Notes: generated by a model not told the origin, from the sequence alone. Counted from the stretch's first letter, positions 7,595-18,819 are shown. The stretch: DNA of 64,000 nt from Sandaracinaceae bacterium (GCA_040218145.1 JAVJQK010000108.1:62001-126000); one strand, 5' to 3'. Translations and numbers: made by a program.

Positions 7595-8560
7595 TCAGAC
7601 GAAGCGGCGTGTGAACGCGACGGCCGACGCGTTGAACGCCCGGGTCAGCGGCGAGTCTTCGACCATGTCGAAGCCGTGGATGCCGCCGTCGACCTCCGCG
7701 TACGTGACGTCGACCCCCGCCTCATCCAGGCGGCGGGCGTAGGTCCGATCTTCGTCGAGGAAGAGGTCGGACGTGCCCACGCCGACCCAGGCCGGAGGGA
7801 GGCCGGAGAGGTCTTCGCGCCGGGCCGGAACCGCGTAGGGCGGGGAGGGCTCGCCGGGGGGATGGCCCAGGTAGCCCGTCCACCCGAACAGGTTGTTGCG
7901 GTTGCTCCACACGCGGTGGCGCGGGGCGTCGAGCTGCCGCCGGGTGGCGGTCCGGTCGTCGAGCATGGGGTAGATGAGGAGCTGGGCCGAGGGCTGTCGG
8001 CCTCCTTCGTCGTGGAGGCGCTGCGCGAGCGCCGCGGCGAGGCCTCCGCCTGCGCTGTAGCCGCCGATGACGATCTTCGAGGGGTCGACGCCCAGGCTCG
8101 GCGCGCGGTCGAGCAGCCAGCGCCAGGCCGCGTGGCAGTCGTCGAGCCCGGCCGGGAAGGGCTGCTCGGGGCCGAGCCGGTAGCTGGGCATGAAGACGGG
8201 CACGCCGCACTCACGCGCGAGCATGGCCGCCTTGTCCAGGATGTCGCGGCTGCTGCCGACCACGTAGCCGCCGCCGTGGATGAGGAGCAGCGCGCCTTCG
8301 CCGGAGACGGTCTCGGGACGGACGATGCGCATGCCTCGACCCGCCGTCGGGTCCTCGCTGACGCGCACGCCCCGGAGGTCCGCGGGGCGGGTCGCGAACC
8401 GCATGAGCAGCCGCAGGAGCCGGTAGGTCCAGCGGTTGACGACGAGCCAGCCGATCTGGCGATCCGCCGCGCGGAAGTCGGGCGCGGTGGGGACACGCGT
8501 CGCGGTCGTGACGTCGGGATCGGGCTCGGACCGGAGGTCGGGTGGCAAGGGGTTCTCCAT
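7595..8560 (-). CDS. Alpha/beta hydrolase, hormone-sensitive lipase type
   Basis: 321 aa, cytoplasmic by lack of a signal peptide. It carries the HSL oxyanion motif HGGGYV near residue 96, the nucleophile elbow GYSAGG (usual GDSAGG with Tyr for Asp), the acid in GTSDLFLDE and the His in GIHGF. The full triad of a bacterial esterase/lipase of family IV is therefore present. The likely substrates are short-chain esters or acylated small molecules. I chose the ATG at MENPLPP because the stretch upstream is not protein-like. It is divergent from katG, with 126 bp between the starts. Confidence 0.88.
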   Translation of the reverse strand: MENPLPPDLRSEPDPDVTTATRVPTAPDFRAADRQIGWLVVNRWTYRLLRLLMRFATRPADLRGVRVSEDPTAGRGMRIVRPETVSGEGALLLIHGGGYVVGSSRDILDKAAMLARECGVPVFMPSYRLGPEQPFPAGLDDCHAAWRWLLDRAPSLGVDPSKIVIGGYSAGGGLAAALAQRLHDEGGRQPSAQLLIYPMLDDRTATRRQLDAPRHRVWSNRNNLFGWTGYLGHPPGEPSPPYAVPARREDLSGLPPAWVGVGTSDLFLDEDRTYARRLDEAGVDVTYAEVDGGIHGFDMVEDSPLTRAFNASAVAFTRRFV

Positions 8561-8686
8561 CTCGCGAGCGGCAGCATACCGAGCCGAGGCGGGATGTCGG
8601 GCATCCCCACGATCCGCGTCACCGGGGCTGGACTGTCCCTCGCCGTCGACGTCGTTACTTCTCCTGCGACGATCCGGGGGGATGAG

Positions 8687-10942
8687 ATGACTCGACGAAC
8701 GGTGATGGCCTCGGCCGCGCTGGTCGCGCTCGCGTGCTCGGGGCCGGTCCGCGAGGGGCCGATGGACGATGTGGCCACGAGCGGGGACGAGTCGGTCGCG
8801 GCGAGCCAGCGGCCGTACTCCAACGAGGACTGGTGGCCCGATCGGCTGGACCTGCGGGTGCTGCGGCAGAACGCGCCGGCGGGCGATCCGATGGACGACG
8901 GGTTCGACTACGCGGCCGCGTTCGCGGCGCTCGATCTCGACGCGGTGAAGGCGGACATCGAGCGCACGCTGACCACGTCGCAGGACTGGTGGCCGGCGGA
9001 CTACGGGCACTACGGCGGGCTGATGATCCGGCTCGCGTGGCACAGCGCAGGGACGTACCGCGTGCACGACGGGCGCGGCGGGGCGGAGGACGGCGCGATC
9101 CGCTTCGCGCCGCTCAACAGCTGGCCCGACAACGCGAACCTCGACCGCGCGCGGCGGCTGCTCCTGCCGGTGAAGCTGCGGTACGGGCGGAGCCTGTCGT
9201 GGGCGGACCTGATGGTGCTCGCGGGCAACGTGGCGCTCGAGTCGATGGGCTTCGAGACGCTCGGGTTCGGCGGCGGGCGCGAGGACGTCTTCGAGCCGAC
9301 CGACATCAACTGGGGGCCGGAGACGGAGTGGCTGGCCGACCGGCGCTTCTCGGACGCGGGGGAGCTGGACCGGCCGCTCGCCGCGACGCAGATGGGGCTG
9401 ATCTACGTCAACCCGGAGGGGCCGAACGGGAACCCCGATCCGGTGGAGGCGGCGCGGCACATCCGCATCACGTTCGGCCGCATGGGCATGAACGACGAGG
9501 AGACGGTGGCCCTCATCGCGGGCGGGCACACGCTGGGCAAGGCGCACGGGGCGGCGCGCGCGGAGGGCAACGTCGGGCCGGAGCCGGAGGCGGCCCCGCT
9601 CGAGCAGCAGGGGCTGGGCTGGCAGAGCCAGCACGGCGCGGGCAACGCGGGCGACACGATCACGAGCGGGCTCGAGGGCGCGTGGACGTCGACGCCGGTG
9701 CGGTGGTCGCACGAGTACTTCCGCAACCTCTTCGAGCTGGAGTGGGAGCTGACCCGCAGCCCGGCCGGCGCGCAGCAGTGGACGCCGGTGGGCGGCGCGC
9801 GAACGGTCCCGGACGCGCACGACCCGGAGCGGCGGCACGCGCCGATGATGCTCACGACGGACCTCGCGCTCCGCGACGACCCCGCGTACCGGGTGATCGC
9901 GCGGCGCCTCTACGAGGACCCGGAGAGCTTCGAGGGGGCGTTCGCGCGGGCCTGGTACAAGCTCACGCACCGCGACATGGGGCCGCACAGCCGGCTGGTG
10001 GGGGCCGAGGTCGCCCCGCCGCAGATCTGGCAGGACCCGGTGCCCGAGGTCGATCACCCGCTGGTGAGCGAGGCGGACGTGGCGGCGTTGAAGGCGCGCG
10101 TCCTCGAGACGGACCTGACCAACGCGCAGCTGGTCTCGACCGCGTGGGCCGCGGCGTCGTCCTACCGGGACACCGACATGCGCGGGGGCGCGAACGGGGC
10201 GCGGATCCGGCTCGAGCCGCAGCGGAGCTGGGAGGTCAACCAGCCCGCGCAGCTCGCGCAGGTGCTCGAGGTCCTCGAGGGGGTCCAGAGTGCGTTCAAC
10301 GAGGCGCAGTCGGGCGGCAAGCGGGTCTCGCTCGCCGACGTGATCGTGCTGGGCGGCGCGGCCGCCATCGAGCGCGCGGCCCGGGAGGCGGGGCACGAGG
10401 TGGAGGTGCCGTTCACGCCCGGGCGGACCGACGCGTCGGAGGAGATGACCGACGTCGAGTCCTTCGGCTACCTCGAGCCGCGGACGGACGGCTTCCGGAG
10501 CTACCTGCGCGCGGAGAGCGAGCAGGAGGAGCTCGAGGCGCTCGTGGACCGCGCGGACGTGCTGACCCTGACCGCGCCGGAGATGACGGTGCTGCTGGGC
10601 GGCCTGCGCGTGCTCGGGGTGAGCCACGGGGACAGCGCGCACGGCGTGTTCACCGAGCGGCCGGGCGCGCTCTCGAACGACTTCTTCGTCAACCTGGTGG
10701 ACATGGGCGTGGAGTGGCAGCGGGTCGGCGACGGGCCGCTCTTCGAGGGGCGCAGCCGGGAGAGCGGCGAGGTGGTCTGGACGGCGACCCCGGTGGATCT
10801 CGTGTTCGGCTCCAACTCGCAGCTCCGCGCCCTGGCCGAGGTCTACGCGGCCGACGACGCGGGCGAGCGCTTCGTGAACGACTTCGTGGCCGCGTGGACG
10901 AAGGTCATGCGCCTGGACCGCTTCGATCTCGAGCGGGGCTGA
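8687..10942 (+). CDS. katG: Catalase-peroxidase with lipoprotein signal
   Basis: 751 aa. Two peroxidase-like domains: the active N-terminal one has the distal triad Arg115, Trp118 and His119 ([11 protein letters not shown]). It also has [13 protein letters not shown] with the Tyr, and [20 protein letters not shown] with the Met and the proximal heme His, so the Trp-Tyr-Met adduct residues needed for catalase activity are all there. It destroys H2O2 and peroxides. Unusually, the N-terminus ([10 protein letters not shown], then ALVALAC with Cys17) is a short lipoprotein signal, so the enzyme should sit in the periplasm or outer membrane, not the cytoplasm. A GGGGG ribosome-binding site precedes the ATG. 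A methyltransferase gene follows after 3 bp. Confidence 0.95.
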   Translation: MTRRTVMASAALVALACSGPVREGPMDDVATSGDESVAASQRPYSNEDWWPDRLDLRVLRQNAPAGDPMDDGFDYAAAFAALDLDAVKADIERTLTTSQDWWPADYGHYGGLMIRLAWHSAGTYRVHDGRGGAEDGAIRFAPLNSWPDNANLDRARRLLLPVKLRYGRSLSWADLMVLAGNVALESMGFETLGFGGGREDVFEPTDINWGPETEWLADRRFSDAGELDRPLAATQMGLIYVNPEGPNGNPDPVEAARHIRITFGRMGMNDEETVALIAGGHTLGKAHGAARAEGNVGPEPEAAPLEQQGLGWQSQHGAGNAGDTITSGLEGAWTSTPVRWSHEYFRNLFELEWELTRSPAGAQQWTPVGGARTVPDAHDPERRHAPMMLTTDLALRDDPAYRVIARRLYEDPESFEGAFARAWYKLTHRDMGPHSRLVGAEVAPPQIWQDPVPEVDHPLVSEADVAALKARVLETDLTNAQLVSTAWAAASSYRDTDMRGGANGARIRLEPQRSWEVNQPAQLAQVLEVLEGVQSAFNEAQSGGKRVSLADVIVLGGAAAIERAAREAGHEVEVPFTPGRTDASEEMTDVESFGYLEPRTDGFRSYLRAESEQEELEALVDRADVLTLTAPEMTVLLGGLRVLGVSHGDSAHGVFTERPGALSNDFFVNLVDMGVEWQRVGDGPLFEGRSRESGEVVWTATPVDLVFGSNSQLRALAEVYAADDAGERFVNDFVAAWTKVMRLDRFDLERG

Positions 10943-10945
10943 ACG

Positions 10946-11737
10946 GTGGGGCTCGAGGCGGAGACGGAGGCGGCGCGGGCGTACGAGGCGCTGCTGGTGC
11001 CCTCGCTCTTCGGGGAGTGGGCGTCCAAGGTGGCGGACGCGGCGGCGCTGCGGCCGGGGCACCGCGTGCTCGACGTGGCGTGCGGCACGGGCGTGCTCAG
11101 CCGTGAGGCGCGCGCTCGGGTGGGCCCGCGCGGGTCGGTCACGGGGCTGGACCCGGGCCGGGGCATGCTCGCGGTGGCGGCGGAGCTGGACCCGGAGGTC
11201 CGCTGGCAGGCGGGGCGGGCGGAGGAGCTGCCGTTCGAGGACGCCGCGTTCGACCGCGTGGTGAGTCAGTTCGGCTTGATGTTCTTCCGCGAGCCCGCGC
11301 GGGCCCTCCGGGAGATGCTCCGGGTGGTCGAGCCCGAGGGCCGGGTGACGCTCGCCGTGTGGGACGCGATCGAGCAGCTCCCCGCGTACGCCGCCTCGGC
11401 CGCGATCCTCGACGAGCTTGCCGGGGCCGAGGCCGCGGACTGCGTGCGGGCTCCGTTCGCGCTCGGAGACGCGGCGCGAGTCCGCGGGCTGATCGAGGAG
11501 GCCGGCGGGCGGGTGGTCGCGCAGGAGACCCCGGTGGGCGAGGCGCGCTTCCCGAGCGTGCGGAGCATGATGGAGGCCGACCTGCGCGGGTGGCTGCCCC
11601 TGCTCGGCGTGACGCTCGACGAGGCGCTGATCGAGCGCATCCTCGTCGAAGCCGAGGCCCGCCTGGCCGGGCTCGTGACGCCCAGCGGCGAGCTGGTCTT
11701 CGAGACGTCGGCCCACCTGTTCACGCTTCAGCGCTAG
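10946..11737 (+). CDS. Class I SAM-dependent methyltransferase
   Basis: 263 aa, GTG start 3 bp after the katG stop, so it is co-transcribed. The Rossmann signature VLDVACGTGVLSREA (motif I) sits near residue 45, motif II near GLDPGRGML, FDRVVSQFGLMFF (motif IV) near 110, and the post-motif LRVVEPEGRVTLAVWD as in the UbiE/Coq5-like methyltransferase group. The substrate is unknown; methylation of a small metabolite or lipid is most likely. Pairing with a peroxidase suggests a quinone or oxidised-lipid substrate, but this is only inference. The 3' end abuts a nested palindromic element. Confidence 0.85.
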   Translation: MGLEAETEAARAYEALLVPSLFGEWASKVADAAALRPGHRVLDVACGTGVLSREARARVGPRGSVTGLDPGRGMLAVAAELDPEVRWQAGRAEELPFEDAAFDRVVSQFGLMFFREPARALREMLRVVEPEGRVTLAVWDAIEQLPAYAASAAILDELAGAEAADCVRAPFALGDAARVRGLIEEAGGRVVAQETPVGEARFPSVRSMMEADLRGWLPLLGVTLDEALIERILVEAEARLAGLVTPSGELVFETSAHLFTLQR

Positions 11738-11738
11738 G

Positions 11739-11833
11739 GGGACGGTGTTCGGTTGTCAGCTTGTGCTGTGAAATGATTGCGTACCCCCGGTCGAGGGTAC
11801 GCAAAAAGTCCGGTCACAAGTAAACACCGTCCC
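11739..11833. repeat. 95-bp nested inverted-repeat element (REP/MITE-like)
   Basis: The outer arms GGGACGGTGTT and AACACCGTCCC (11 bp) are perfect inverted repeats at the two ends. Inside them CTTGTG pairs with CACAAG, and in the centre TTGCGTACCC pairs with GGGTACGCAA (10 bp) around an 8-nt loop. The two ~40-bp halves are thus imperfect mirror images. It starts 1 bp after the methyltransferase stop and ends just before the next convergent gene. This is the architecture of REP/RAYT or MITE-type non-autonomous elements; no transposase is present in the window. Confidence 0.6.
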
Positions 11834-11846
11834 TGCGGGCGGCGGG

Positions 11847-12548
11847 TCAGCGTCCGTTGCGGTGGCGCGCGCGGTGCTCGTCCAGGGGGCTCACGGCGCG
11901 GCGGAAGGCGCGGACGCTGTCTTCGTCGTCGAAGTCGAGCTCGCCCACGAGCAGGCGGCCGTAGTCGGCGATGGCCTCGACGAGCTCGGCCTTGGCGGCC
12001 TTGACGGCGCCGCGGGGAGGGCGCACCGGGAGCGGGGCGTCGCCCACGCCCATGACGTCGGCGAAGTCTCGATGGCGCGCGTCGACGTGCGGGAGCACCG
12101 CCGGGCCCGCGAGCGCGGCGATCTCGGGCTCGAGCCCTCGCTCGCGGATCCGCTCGAGGATCACGTGGCTGGCCGACCAGAGCTCCTCGTGCGCGAAGCG
12201 GGTGAACCGGGTCCCCTGCGGGAAGATCACGGCCTGGAGCGCGGCGGCGCGGGCGCCCTCGTCCAGCTCGGGCAGGCGGGCCTTCGCGTGCAGGATCTCC
12301 CGCAGCGCGACCCACGCGCGACCGAGCGCGGAGGCCTCCCGACGCGCGTCGTGCGAGGGCGCGAACTTGCGCGCGGAGACGGCCGCGGTGAGCGCCTCCG
12401 CGGCGCGGTCCATGCGACGAAGCGCGCGCTGCAGGCGCGGGCTCGGTGGCCGCGGCGCGCGGACGAGCAGGACCTGCGCGAGCACGACGCCGGCGCCGAC
12501 GCTGAAACGAGTCGGGGTGATGTAGTAGCTGATGTCGAACCGAGTCAC
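11847..12548 (-). CDS. Hypothetical protein with N-terminal membrane-like segment
   Basis: 233 aa from a GTG with a GGAGG site 5 nt upstream; this ribosome-binding site decides the start over an in-frame extension of 67 codons. The sequence begins MTRFDISYYITPT, then a hydrophobic stretch of about 18 residues (SVGAGVVLAQVLLVRAP). A mainly helical charged region with many Arg/Glu/Ala follows, including KFAPSHDARREASALGRAW and ELDEGARAAALQAVIFP. No family was recognised. Its 3' end faces the nested palindrome, which may also serve as a bidirectional terminator. Confidence 0.6.
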   Translation of the reverse strand: MTRFDISYYITPTRFSVGAGVVLAQVLLVRAPRPPSPRLQRALRRMDRAAEALTAAVSARKFAPSHDARREASALGRAWVALREILHAKARLPELDEGARAAALQAVIFPQGTRFTRFAHEELWSASHVILERIRERGLEPEIAALAGPAVLPHVDARHRDFADVMGVGDAPLPVRPPRGAVKAAKAELVEAIADYGRLLVGELDFDDEDSVRAFRRAVSPLDEHRARHRNGR

Positions 12549-12965
12549 GGAGCCTCCAGGGGTCGCTGGCGACGCTCTCCAGCTCCCGCGAGAGAGCAGC
12601 GCGTCGCCGATGACGTCTCCATCGCCCGCCGCGCGCGCAGGTTGCGGATTTCGACGCTCGAGGACGCACGGCGCACGCGGTGGAGTCGATGGCGACAGCT
12701 GCAGCTGACAGCGCGAGCGTGGAGACTCGCTGGCGATGCTCCACGCCACGGATGGAAGCTACGAGACTCGCTGGCGAGTCTCCGACGTTACGCTGCGGCG
12801 CTGCGAGACCCACGATCGAGCCGCTGGCGAGCGCGCTGACGGAGCCCGCGCCGATCGCGAGCCGCGCGGCTTCCGAGACTCGCGCAGGGCGTCGCCAGCG
12901 ATGCGGCGCCGTCCCGGGTCGCGGTACGCTGGGCGCGCCGTGATCTGGTCGGCTTCGTCAAGCTC
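12549..12965. other. Non-coding stretch with repeated TCGC-NN-GCGA palindromes
   Basis: No credible gene. The 10-mer TCGCTGGCGA occurs exactly at 12563, 12727 and 12768 and as its complement at 12892. One-mismatch copies lie at 12686 and 12821. Two copies share a longer GAGACTCGCTGGCGA context. The stretch is the shared 5' region of two divergent genes, so these may be regulator sites or a dispersed repeat. Confidence 0.5.
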
Positions 12966-13319
12966 GTGGCGCTCGCGTACGCGACGCTGCATTCGGTGCG
13001 CGCCCGCTACGGCGTGGGCGTGGCCGCGGTGGGGGTGATGGCCTACGTCTCGGTGGCGGCGCTCGCGGCGGCGGCGGGGATCTGGATGCCGTTCGGAGAC
13101 GCGCTGCGCACGCACTGGTGGCTCTCGCTCGGCCTGATGCCGCCGCTCTCGTTCACGTCGATGGCGCTCGCGTGGCGACAGAGGCGAGCCCTGCCGGCGA
13201 TCGACCCGCGGTCGGAGCCGCTCGATCGGGCCGCGCTGGCGTTCCTGGCCAACGGGCTGCTCGACGCGGGGCTGCTGGTGCTCGTGGCGGCGGGCGCGCT
13301 CCTGATGGCCCGGGACTGA
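12966..13319 (+). CDS. Small integral membrane protein, unknown
   Basis: 117 aa from GTG; the reading continues open upstream (VGFVKL), so the true start may be a few codons earlier on a rarer codon. Three hydrophobic segments are visible: residues ~15-40 (GVGVAAVGVMAYVSVAALAAAAG), ~50-68 (WWLSLGLMPPLSFTSMALA) and ~90-113 (ALAFLANGLLDAGLLVLVAAGAL). A small three-helix inner-membrane protein is the simplest reading. No motif or family is recognised. It converges on the response-regulator gene with a 6-bp gap. Confidence 0.55.
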   Translation: MALAYATLHSVRARYGVGVAAVGVMAYVSVAALAAAAGIWMPFGDALRTHWWLSLGLMPPLSFTSMALAWRQRRALPAIDPRSEPLDRAALAFLANGLLDAGLLVLVAAGALLMARD

Positions 13320-13325
13320 TACGGC

Positions 13326-13759
13326 TCAGCCGGGGCGGGACGGGAGCGACACGGCGCCGAACCAGAAGGCGCTGAGGGTCTGCATCAGCTCTCTGTAGCC
13401 AGAGAGGTTGCCGGGCTTCTTCAGGAAGGCCGCGCAGCCGAGGCGGTAGGTCTCGCGGACCTCGGCCGGGTTCCGCGAGGAGCTGAGCACGACGATGGGC
13501 ACGAGCCGCAGGGCCGGGTCGGTCTTCCACTCGGCGATCATCTCCAGGCCGCTCTGTCCCGGGAGGTTGAGGTCGGCCAGGACGAGGTCCGGGAGCTGGA
13601 CGGAGATCCCGACCCGCTCGCGCACCATGCCAGTCGCCCCCTCGGCGTCGCGCGCGATGCTCACGTGCAGGGGCAGGCCGAGCCGCCGGACCGTGTGTCG
13701 CACGAGGTCGACGTCGGCGGGGTTGTCGTCGATGAGGAGGAGCTCGTGCAGAGGTGGGG

Positions 13760-13763
<4 letters not shown>
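13326..13763 (-). CDS. Single-domain response regulator (Rcp1-like)
   Basis: 145 aa, consisting of one receiver domain. It has the acidic pair in LLIDDNPADVDLV, the phospho-acceptor Asp in DLVLADLNLPG, Thr/Ser in VVLSSS and the Lys in FLKKPGN. The DDNPADVDLVRHTV start and the KKPGNLSGY end are those of Rcp1-type receivers that work with phytochrome-class kinases. There is no output domain. It is coupled by an ATGA overlap to the upstream kinase gene, so it should receive phosphate from that kinase and act by protein contact. A paralog about 5 kb away shares nearly the same motifs. Confidence 0.9.
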
Positions 13764-15514
<1,751 letters not shown>

Positions 15515-15562
15515 CCTTCGCCCGCGAGCCCGCGCGCGCGCCGGCTCCCTTGATTCTGTTAT

Positions 15563-15590
15563 TTGTGCATGAGCACGTTATTTATGTAAT
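15563..15590 (+). promoter_or_regulatory. Candidate promoter of the Cys-rich lipoprotein gene
   Basis: The only A/T-rich island between the divergent kinase and lipoprotein genes. TTGTGC, a 16-bp spacer and TGTAAT (5/6 to TATAAT) fit sigma70. A small palindrome GTGC-ATGA-GCAC lies in the spacer and could be an operator. The start codon is 77 bp downstream. Confidence 0.4.
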
Positions 15591-15666
15591 TCGCTCTCCG
15601 CTTCACGTAGGTTGGGGACGGCGGCCATCCAGCAACGGGGGCGTCGCCGGATGGAGGGAGCTGCGG

Positions 15667-18600
15667 ATGAGAAGTGTGGGATGGTGTAGGAGATTGGCGC
15701 TCTGTGGGGCGCTCGCGCTCGTGGCGGCCACGGGCTGTGACGGGGGCGAAGTGAGCCCGCCAGACGCGTCGGGGACGGACGGAAGCGTGGACTCGGGCGC
15801 GGCGTGCGACGGCTGCCTGATCGGCGGGGCCTGCATCCCCGCCGGGACGGCCGACCCGTCCAACCCGTGCATGGTCTGCGACCCGGAGGCCTCGGCGACC
15901 GAGCTGAGCCCCGACGACGGGGCGAGCTGTGACGACGGACTGAGCTGCACCGAGCGCGACACGTGCTCCGCCGGCGCCTGCAGCGGTGAGACCATCGCCT
16001 GCGACGACGGCATCTCCTGCAACGGGGCCGAGATGTGCAGCGAGGACGCGGGCGGCTGCGAGCCCGGCGCGTCGGCGTGCGGCGCGGGGGAGCTGTGCGA
16101 CGCGGCCACCGACGCCTGCGTGGTCGGCTGCACGGGGGGCTGCACCATCGACGGCACCTGCTACGGGGCTGGCCAGGCCAACCCGCTCGAGCCCTGTCTC
16201 GTCTGCGATCCGAGCGCGTCCGCCACCGACTGGAGCTCCAACGAGGGCGCGACATGCGAGGACGGCGAGTTCTGCACCACCGGGGACGTGTGCGCCGCGG
16301 GCGTGTGCGTCGGAGGCGCCGCGCGAGACTGCGATGACGGCGTCGCGTGCGACGGAGCGGAGACCTGCGACGAGCTCGCCGACGTCTGTCAGCCGGGCGC
16401 GTCCACCTGCGCGAGCGACGAGATCTGCGACGTCGCGTCCGACACCTGCGTCACGTCGTGCACCGGCTGTGTGATCGGGGGCACGTGCTTCGGGGCCGGC
16501 CAGCGCAACCCGGCCAATCAGTGCGAGGTCTGTGACCCCGCCGCGTCGGCCGCGGGCTGGTCCAGCAATGACGGCGCGAGCTGCGACGACGGCCTGTTCT
16601 GCACCGACGGCGACGTCTGCGCCGGCACCACCTGCGGTGGCGCGGCCCGCGTGTGCTCGGACGGCATCTCCTGCAACGGCGCCGAGACGTGTGACGAGGT
16701 GACGGACGCCTGCACCGCGGGCGCCGCCACCTGCGGCGGGGGGACGCTCTGCGATCCCGCCACCGACGCGTGCGTGACGACCTGCAGCGGCTGCGTCATC
16801 GACGGCTCTTGCTACGGCGCCGGCCAGGCGAACCCGCTCAACGCGTGCGAGGTCTGCGACGTCGGTCGCTCCACCTCGTCCTGGAGCGCCAACGACGGCG
16901 CGCGCTGCGACGACGGGCTCTTCTGCACGGACGGCGACGTGTGCGCCGCCGGCGTGTGCGGCGGCGCGGCCCGCAGCTGCTCCGACGGGGTCGCCTGCAA
17001 CGGGACCGAGACCTGCGACGAGGCGGCCGGCGCGTGCGCCGCGGGCGCGACGACGTGCGCCGCGACGGAGCTCTGCGACACGGCGGCCGACGCTTGTGTC
17101 ACCACCTGCGCCGGCTGCGTGGTCGGCGGCGTCTGCTACGCCCAGGACACGCGAAACCCCGCCAACGCCTGCGAGATCTGCGACACGGCGCGCTCCCGGA
17201 CGGCGTTCAGCGCGAACGACGGCGCGAGCTGCGACGACGGCTTCTTCTGCACGACCGGGGACACCTGCTCGGGCGGGATGTGCGCCGGCAGCGCGGCGAG
17301 CTTCTGCGACGACGGCCTGAGCTGCAACGGGGCCGAGACCTGCAACGAGTCGACCGACCGGTGCGTCGCCGGCGCCACCACGTGTGGGGCGGGGCAGGTC
17401 TGTGACCCGGGCACCGACGCGTGCGTCACGGCGTGCACCGGGTGCGTCATCGGCGGGGTCTGCCACGCCGCCGGCGCGCGGAACCCGGCCAACGAGTGCC
17501 AGGTCTGCGACACCGCCAGCTCCGCGACGGACTGGACGGCGAACACCGGCGCGCGCTGCGACGACGGGCTCTACTGCACCGTCGCCGACGTGTGCTCCGC
17601 CTCGGCGGTGTGCGGCGGCGCGGCGCGCGGCTGCGGCGACGGCGTGACCTGCAACGGGGCCGAGACCTGCAACGAGAGCGCGGACCGCTGTGACGCGGGC
17701 GCGAGCACGTGTGGCGCGGGGCAGGTCTGCGACACCGCGGCCGACGTCTGCGTCACGACCTGCAGCGGCTGCGTGATCGGCGGCGTCTGCTACGCGCCGA
17801 GCACCACCAACCCGGCGAACGGATGCCAGGTCTGTGACCCGAGCGCGTCCACCTCGGCGTGGTCGGCCAACACGGGCGCGTCGTGCGACGACGGGCTCTT
17901 CTGCACGGTCGGCGAGGCCTGCTCGGCGGCCGCGGTCTGCGCCGGGGGGACCGCCCGCAGCTGCGACGACGGCGTGTCCTGCAACGGGAGCGAGTCCTGC
18001 AACGAGTCGACCGATCGCTGCGACGCGGGCACGAGCACGTGCGGCGCGGGGCAGGTCTGCGACGCGGCGGCGGACAGCTGCGTGCTGAGCTGCGGCGGAG
18101 GCACGAGCCTCTGCGGCGGCTCGTGCGTCAACACCTCCTACGACCCGGGGAACTGCGGCAGCTGCGGCAACGTCTGCCCCGATGTCGCCAACAGCGAGCC
18201 GGTCTGCGTGTCCGGGAGCTGCAGCGCGGTCTGCGACTCCGGCTTCGGGGACTGTGACCTCGACCCCACGAACGGCTGCCAGGACCTCCAGTCCGACAAC
18301 GCCAACTGCGGCGCGTGCGGCAACGTCTGCGCGGGCGGCGAGACGTGCATGGCCGGGGTCTGCCAGGCCTTCACGCCGGTCCCGAACGAGATCCTCTACA
18401 ACGGCTACTACTACGCGACGCTCGACGGAGCGCCTCCCGGGGCCGACTACGGCACCTGGACCAACACCTGTCAGACCAACCCCATCGCGCTCCCGACGGG
18501 CTGGGCGCTGGTCCCCGAGGACGCGGGCGTGGTCGCCAACGTGATCCGTCCGAACGTGTACGGGACGCACTGCATCCTGTTCTCGAACGGCGTGTCGTAC

Positions 18601-18732
18601 GGCGTCCGGACCTACAACAACGGCAACCCGTGCGGCTGCAGCGGCTCGGTGTGCATGAGCGAGTCCCCGGCGGGGACGTGGCGCGTCACGAGCTGCTCGC
18701 GGCGGATCCTGATCCGGCGCCCGGCTCCCTGA
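15667..18732 (+). CDS. Cysteine-rich repeat lipoprotein (7 tandem ~109-aa repeats)
   Basis: 1021 aa. The signal peptide ends at the lipobox ATGC, then an Asp/Gly linker. Seven tandem repeats of ~108-109 residues begin with C-x-G-C-x-I-x-G at about 15804, 16132, 16459, 16783, 17107, 17434 and 17761. Each carries about 14 Cys and blocks such as CDDGLFCT, CNGAETC, CGAGQVCD and the spacer NPANxCxVCD. Two shorter CGxCGNVC modules follow, then a ~110-aa C-terminal domain with six Cys (TWTNTCQTNPIALPTGW, CGCSGSVC). It should be a disulfide-rich rod on the cell surface; adhesion, spore/outer coat or prey contact are possible roles. An upstream in-frame extension lacks signal-peptide character, and GGGAG precedes the chosen ATG. 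Confidence 0.85.
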   Translation: MRSVGWCRRLALCGALALVAATGCDGGEVSPPDASGTDGSVDSGAACDGCLIGGACIPAGTADPSNPCMVCDPEASATELSPDDGASCDDGLSCTERDTCSAGACSGETIACDDGISCNGAEMCSEDAGGCEPGASACGAGELCDAATDACVVGCTGGCTIDGTCYGAGQANPLEPCLVCDPSASATDWSSNEGATCEDGEFCTTGDVCAAGVCVGGAARDCDDGVACDGAETCDELADVCQPGASTCASDEICDVASDTCVTSCTGCVIGGTCFGAGQRNPANQCEVCDPAASAAGWSSNDGASCDDGLFCTDGDVCAGTTCGGAARVCSDGISCNGAETCDEVTDACTAGAATCGGGTLCDPATDACVTTCSGCVIDGSCYGAGQANPLNACEVCDVGRSTSSWSANDGARCDDGLFCTDGDVCAAGVCGGAARSCSDGVACNGTETCDEAAGACAAGATTCAATELCDTAADACVTTCAGCVVGGVCYAQDTRNPANACEICDTARSRTAFSANDGASCDDGFFCTTGDTCSGGMCAGSAASFCDDGLSCNGAETCNESTDRCVAGATTCGAGQVCDPGTDACVTACTGCVIGGVCHAAGARNPANECQVCDTASSATDWTANTGARCDDGLYCTVADVCSASAVCGGAARGCGDGVTCNGAETCNESADRCDAGASTCGAGQVCDTAADVCVTTCSGCVIGGVCYAPSTTNPANGCQVCDPSASTSAWSANTGASCDDGLFCTVGEACSAAAVCAGGTARSCDDGVSCNGSESCNESTDRCDAGTSTCGAGQVCDAAADSCVLSCGGGTSLCGGSCVNTSYDPGNCGSCGNVCPDVANSEPVCVSGSCSAVCDSGFGDCDLDPTNGCQDLQSDNANCGACGNVCAGGETCMAGVCQAFTPVPNEILYNGYYYATLDGAPPGADYGTWTNTCQTNPIALPTGWALVPEDAGVVANVIRPNVYGTHCILFSNGVSYGVRTYNNGNPCGCSGSVCMSESPAGTWRVTSCSRRILIRRPAP

Positions 18733-18754
18733 GCCTCACCAGTCCGCGCGCGAC

Positions 18755-18803
18755 GAGGGCCGCCGACCATCCCTTGCGGGGTGGGGGGCGGCCCTCTCGC
18801 CGT
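18755..18803 (+). terminator. Terminator hairpin after the Cys-rich lipoprotein
   Basis: GAGGGCCGCC pairs perfectly with GGCGGCCCTC (10 bp), followed by a short T-containing tail (CGCCGTTT). It lies between two convergent genes and may stop both. Confidence 0.6.
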
Positions 18804-18819
18804 TTGGCGTCCGCCGCGC

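Noticed and set aside
7475-8686. N-terminal extension of katG of about 400 residues
   Set aside because: It is antisense to the HSL hydrolase, which has all catalytic motifs; KatG homology and a ribosome-binding site start at 8687.
11777-11804. Plain rho-independent terminator of the methyltransferase
   Set aside because: The 10-bp stem is followed by A residues, not T, on the plus strand, and is nested in a larger mirror-image element.
15559-18570. A ~1000-codon open frame antisense to the Cys-rich lipoprotein
   Set aside because: It is a by-product of high GC and the repeated gene; composition is Arg/Ala/Gly/Val-rich without domains, while the sense strand has a signal peptide and repeats.
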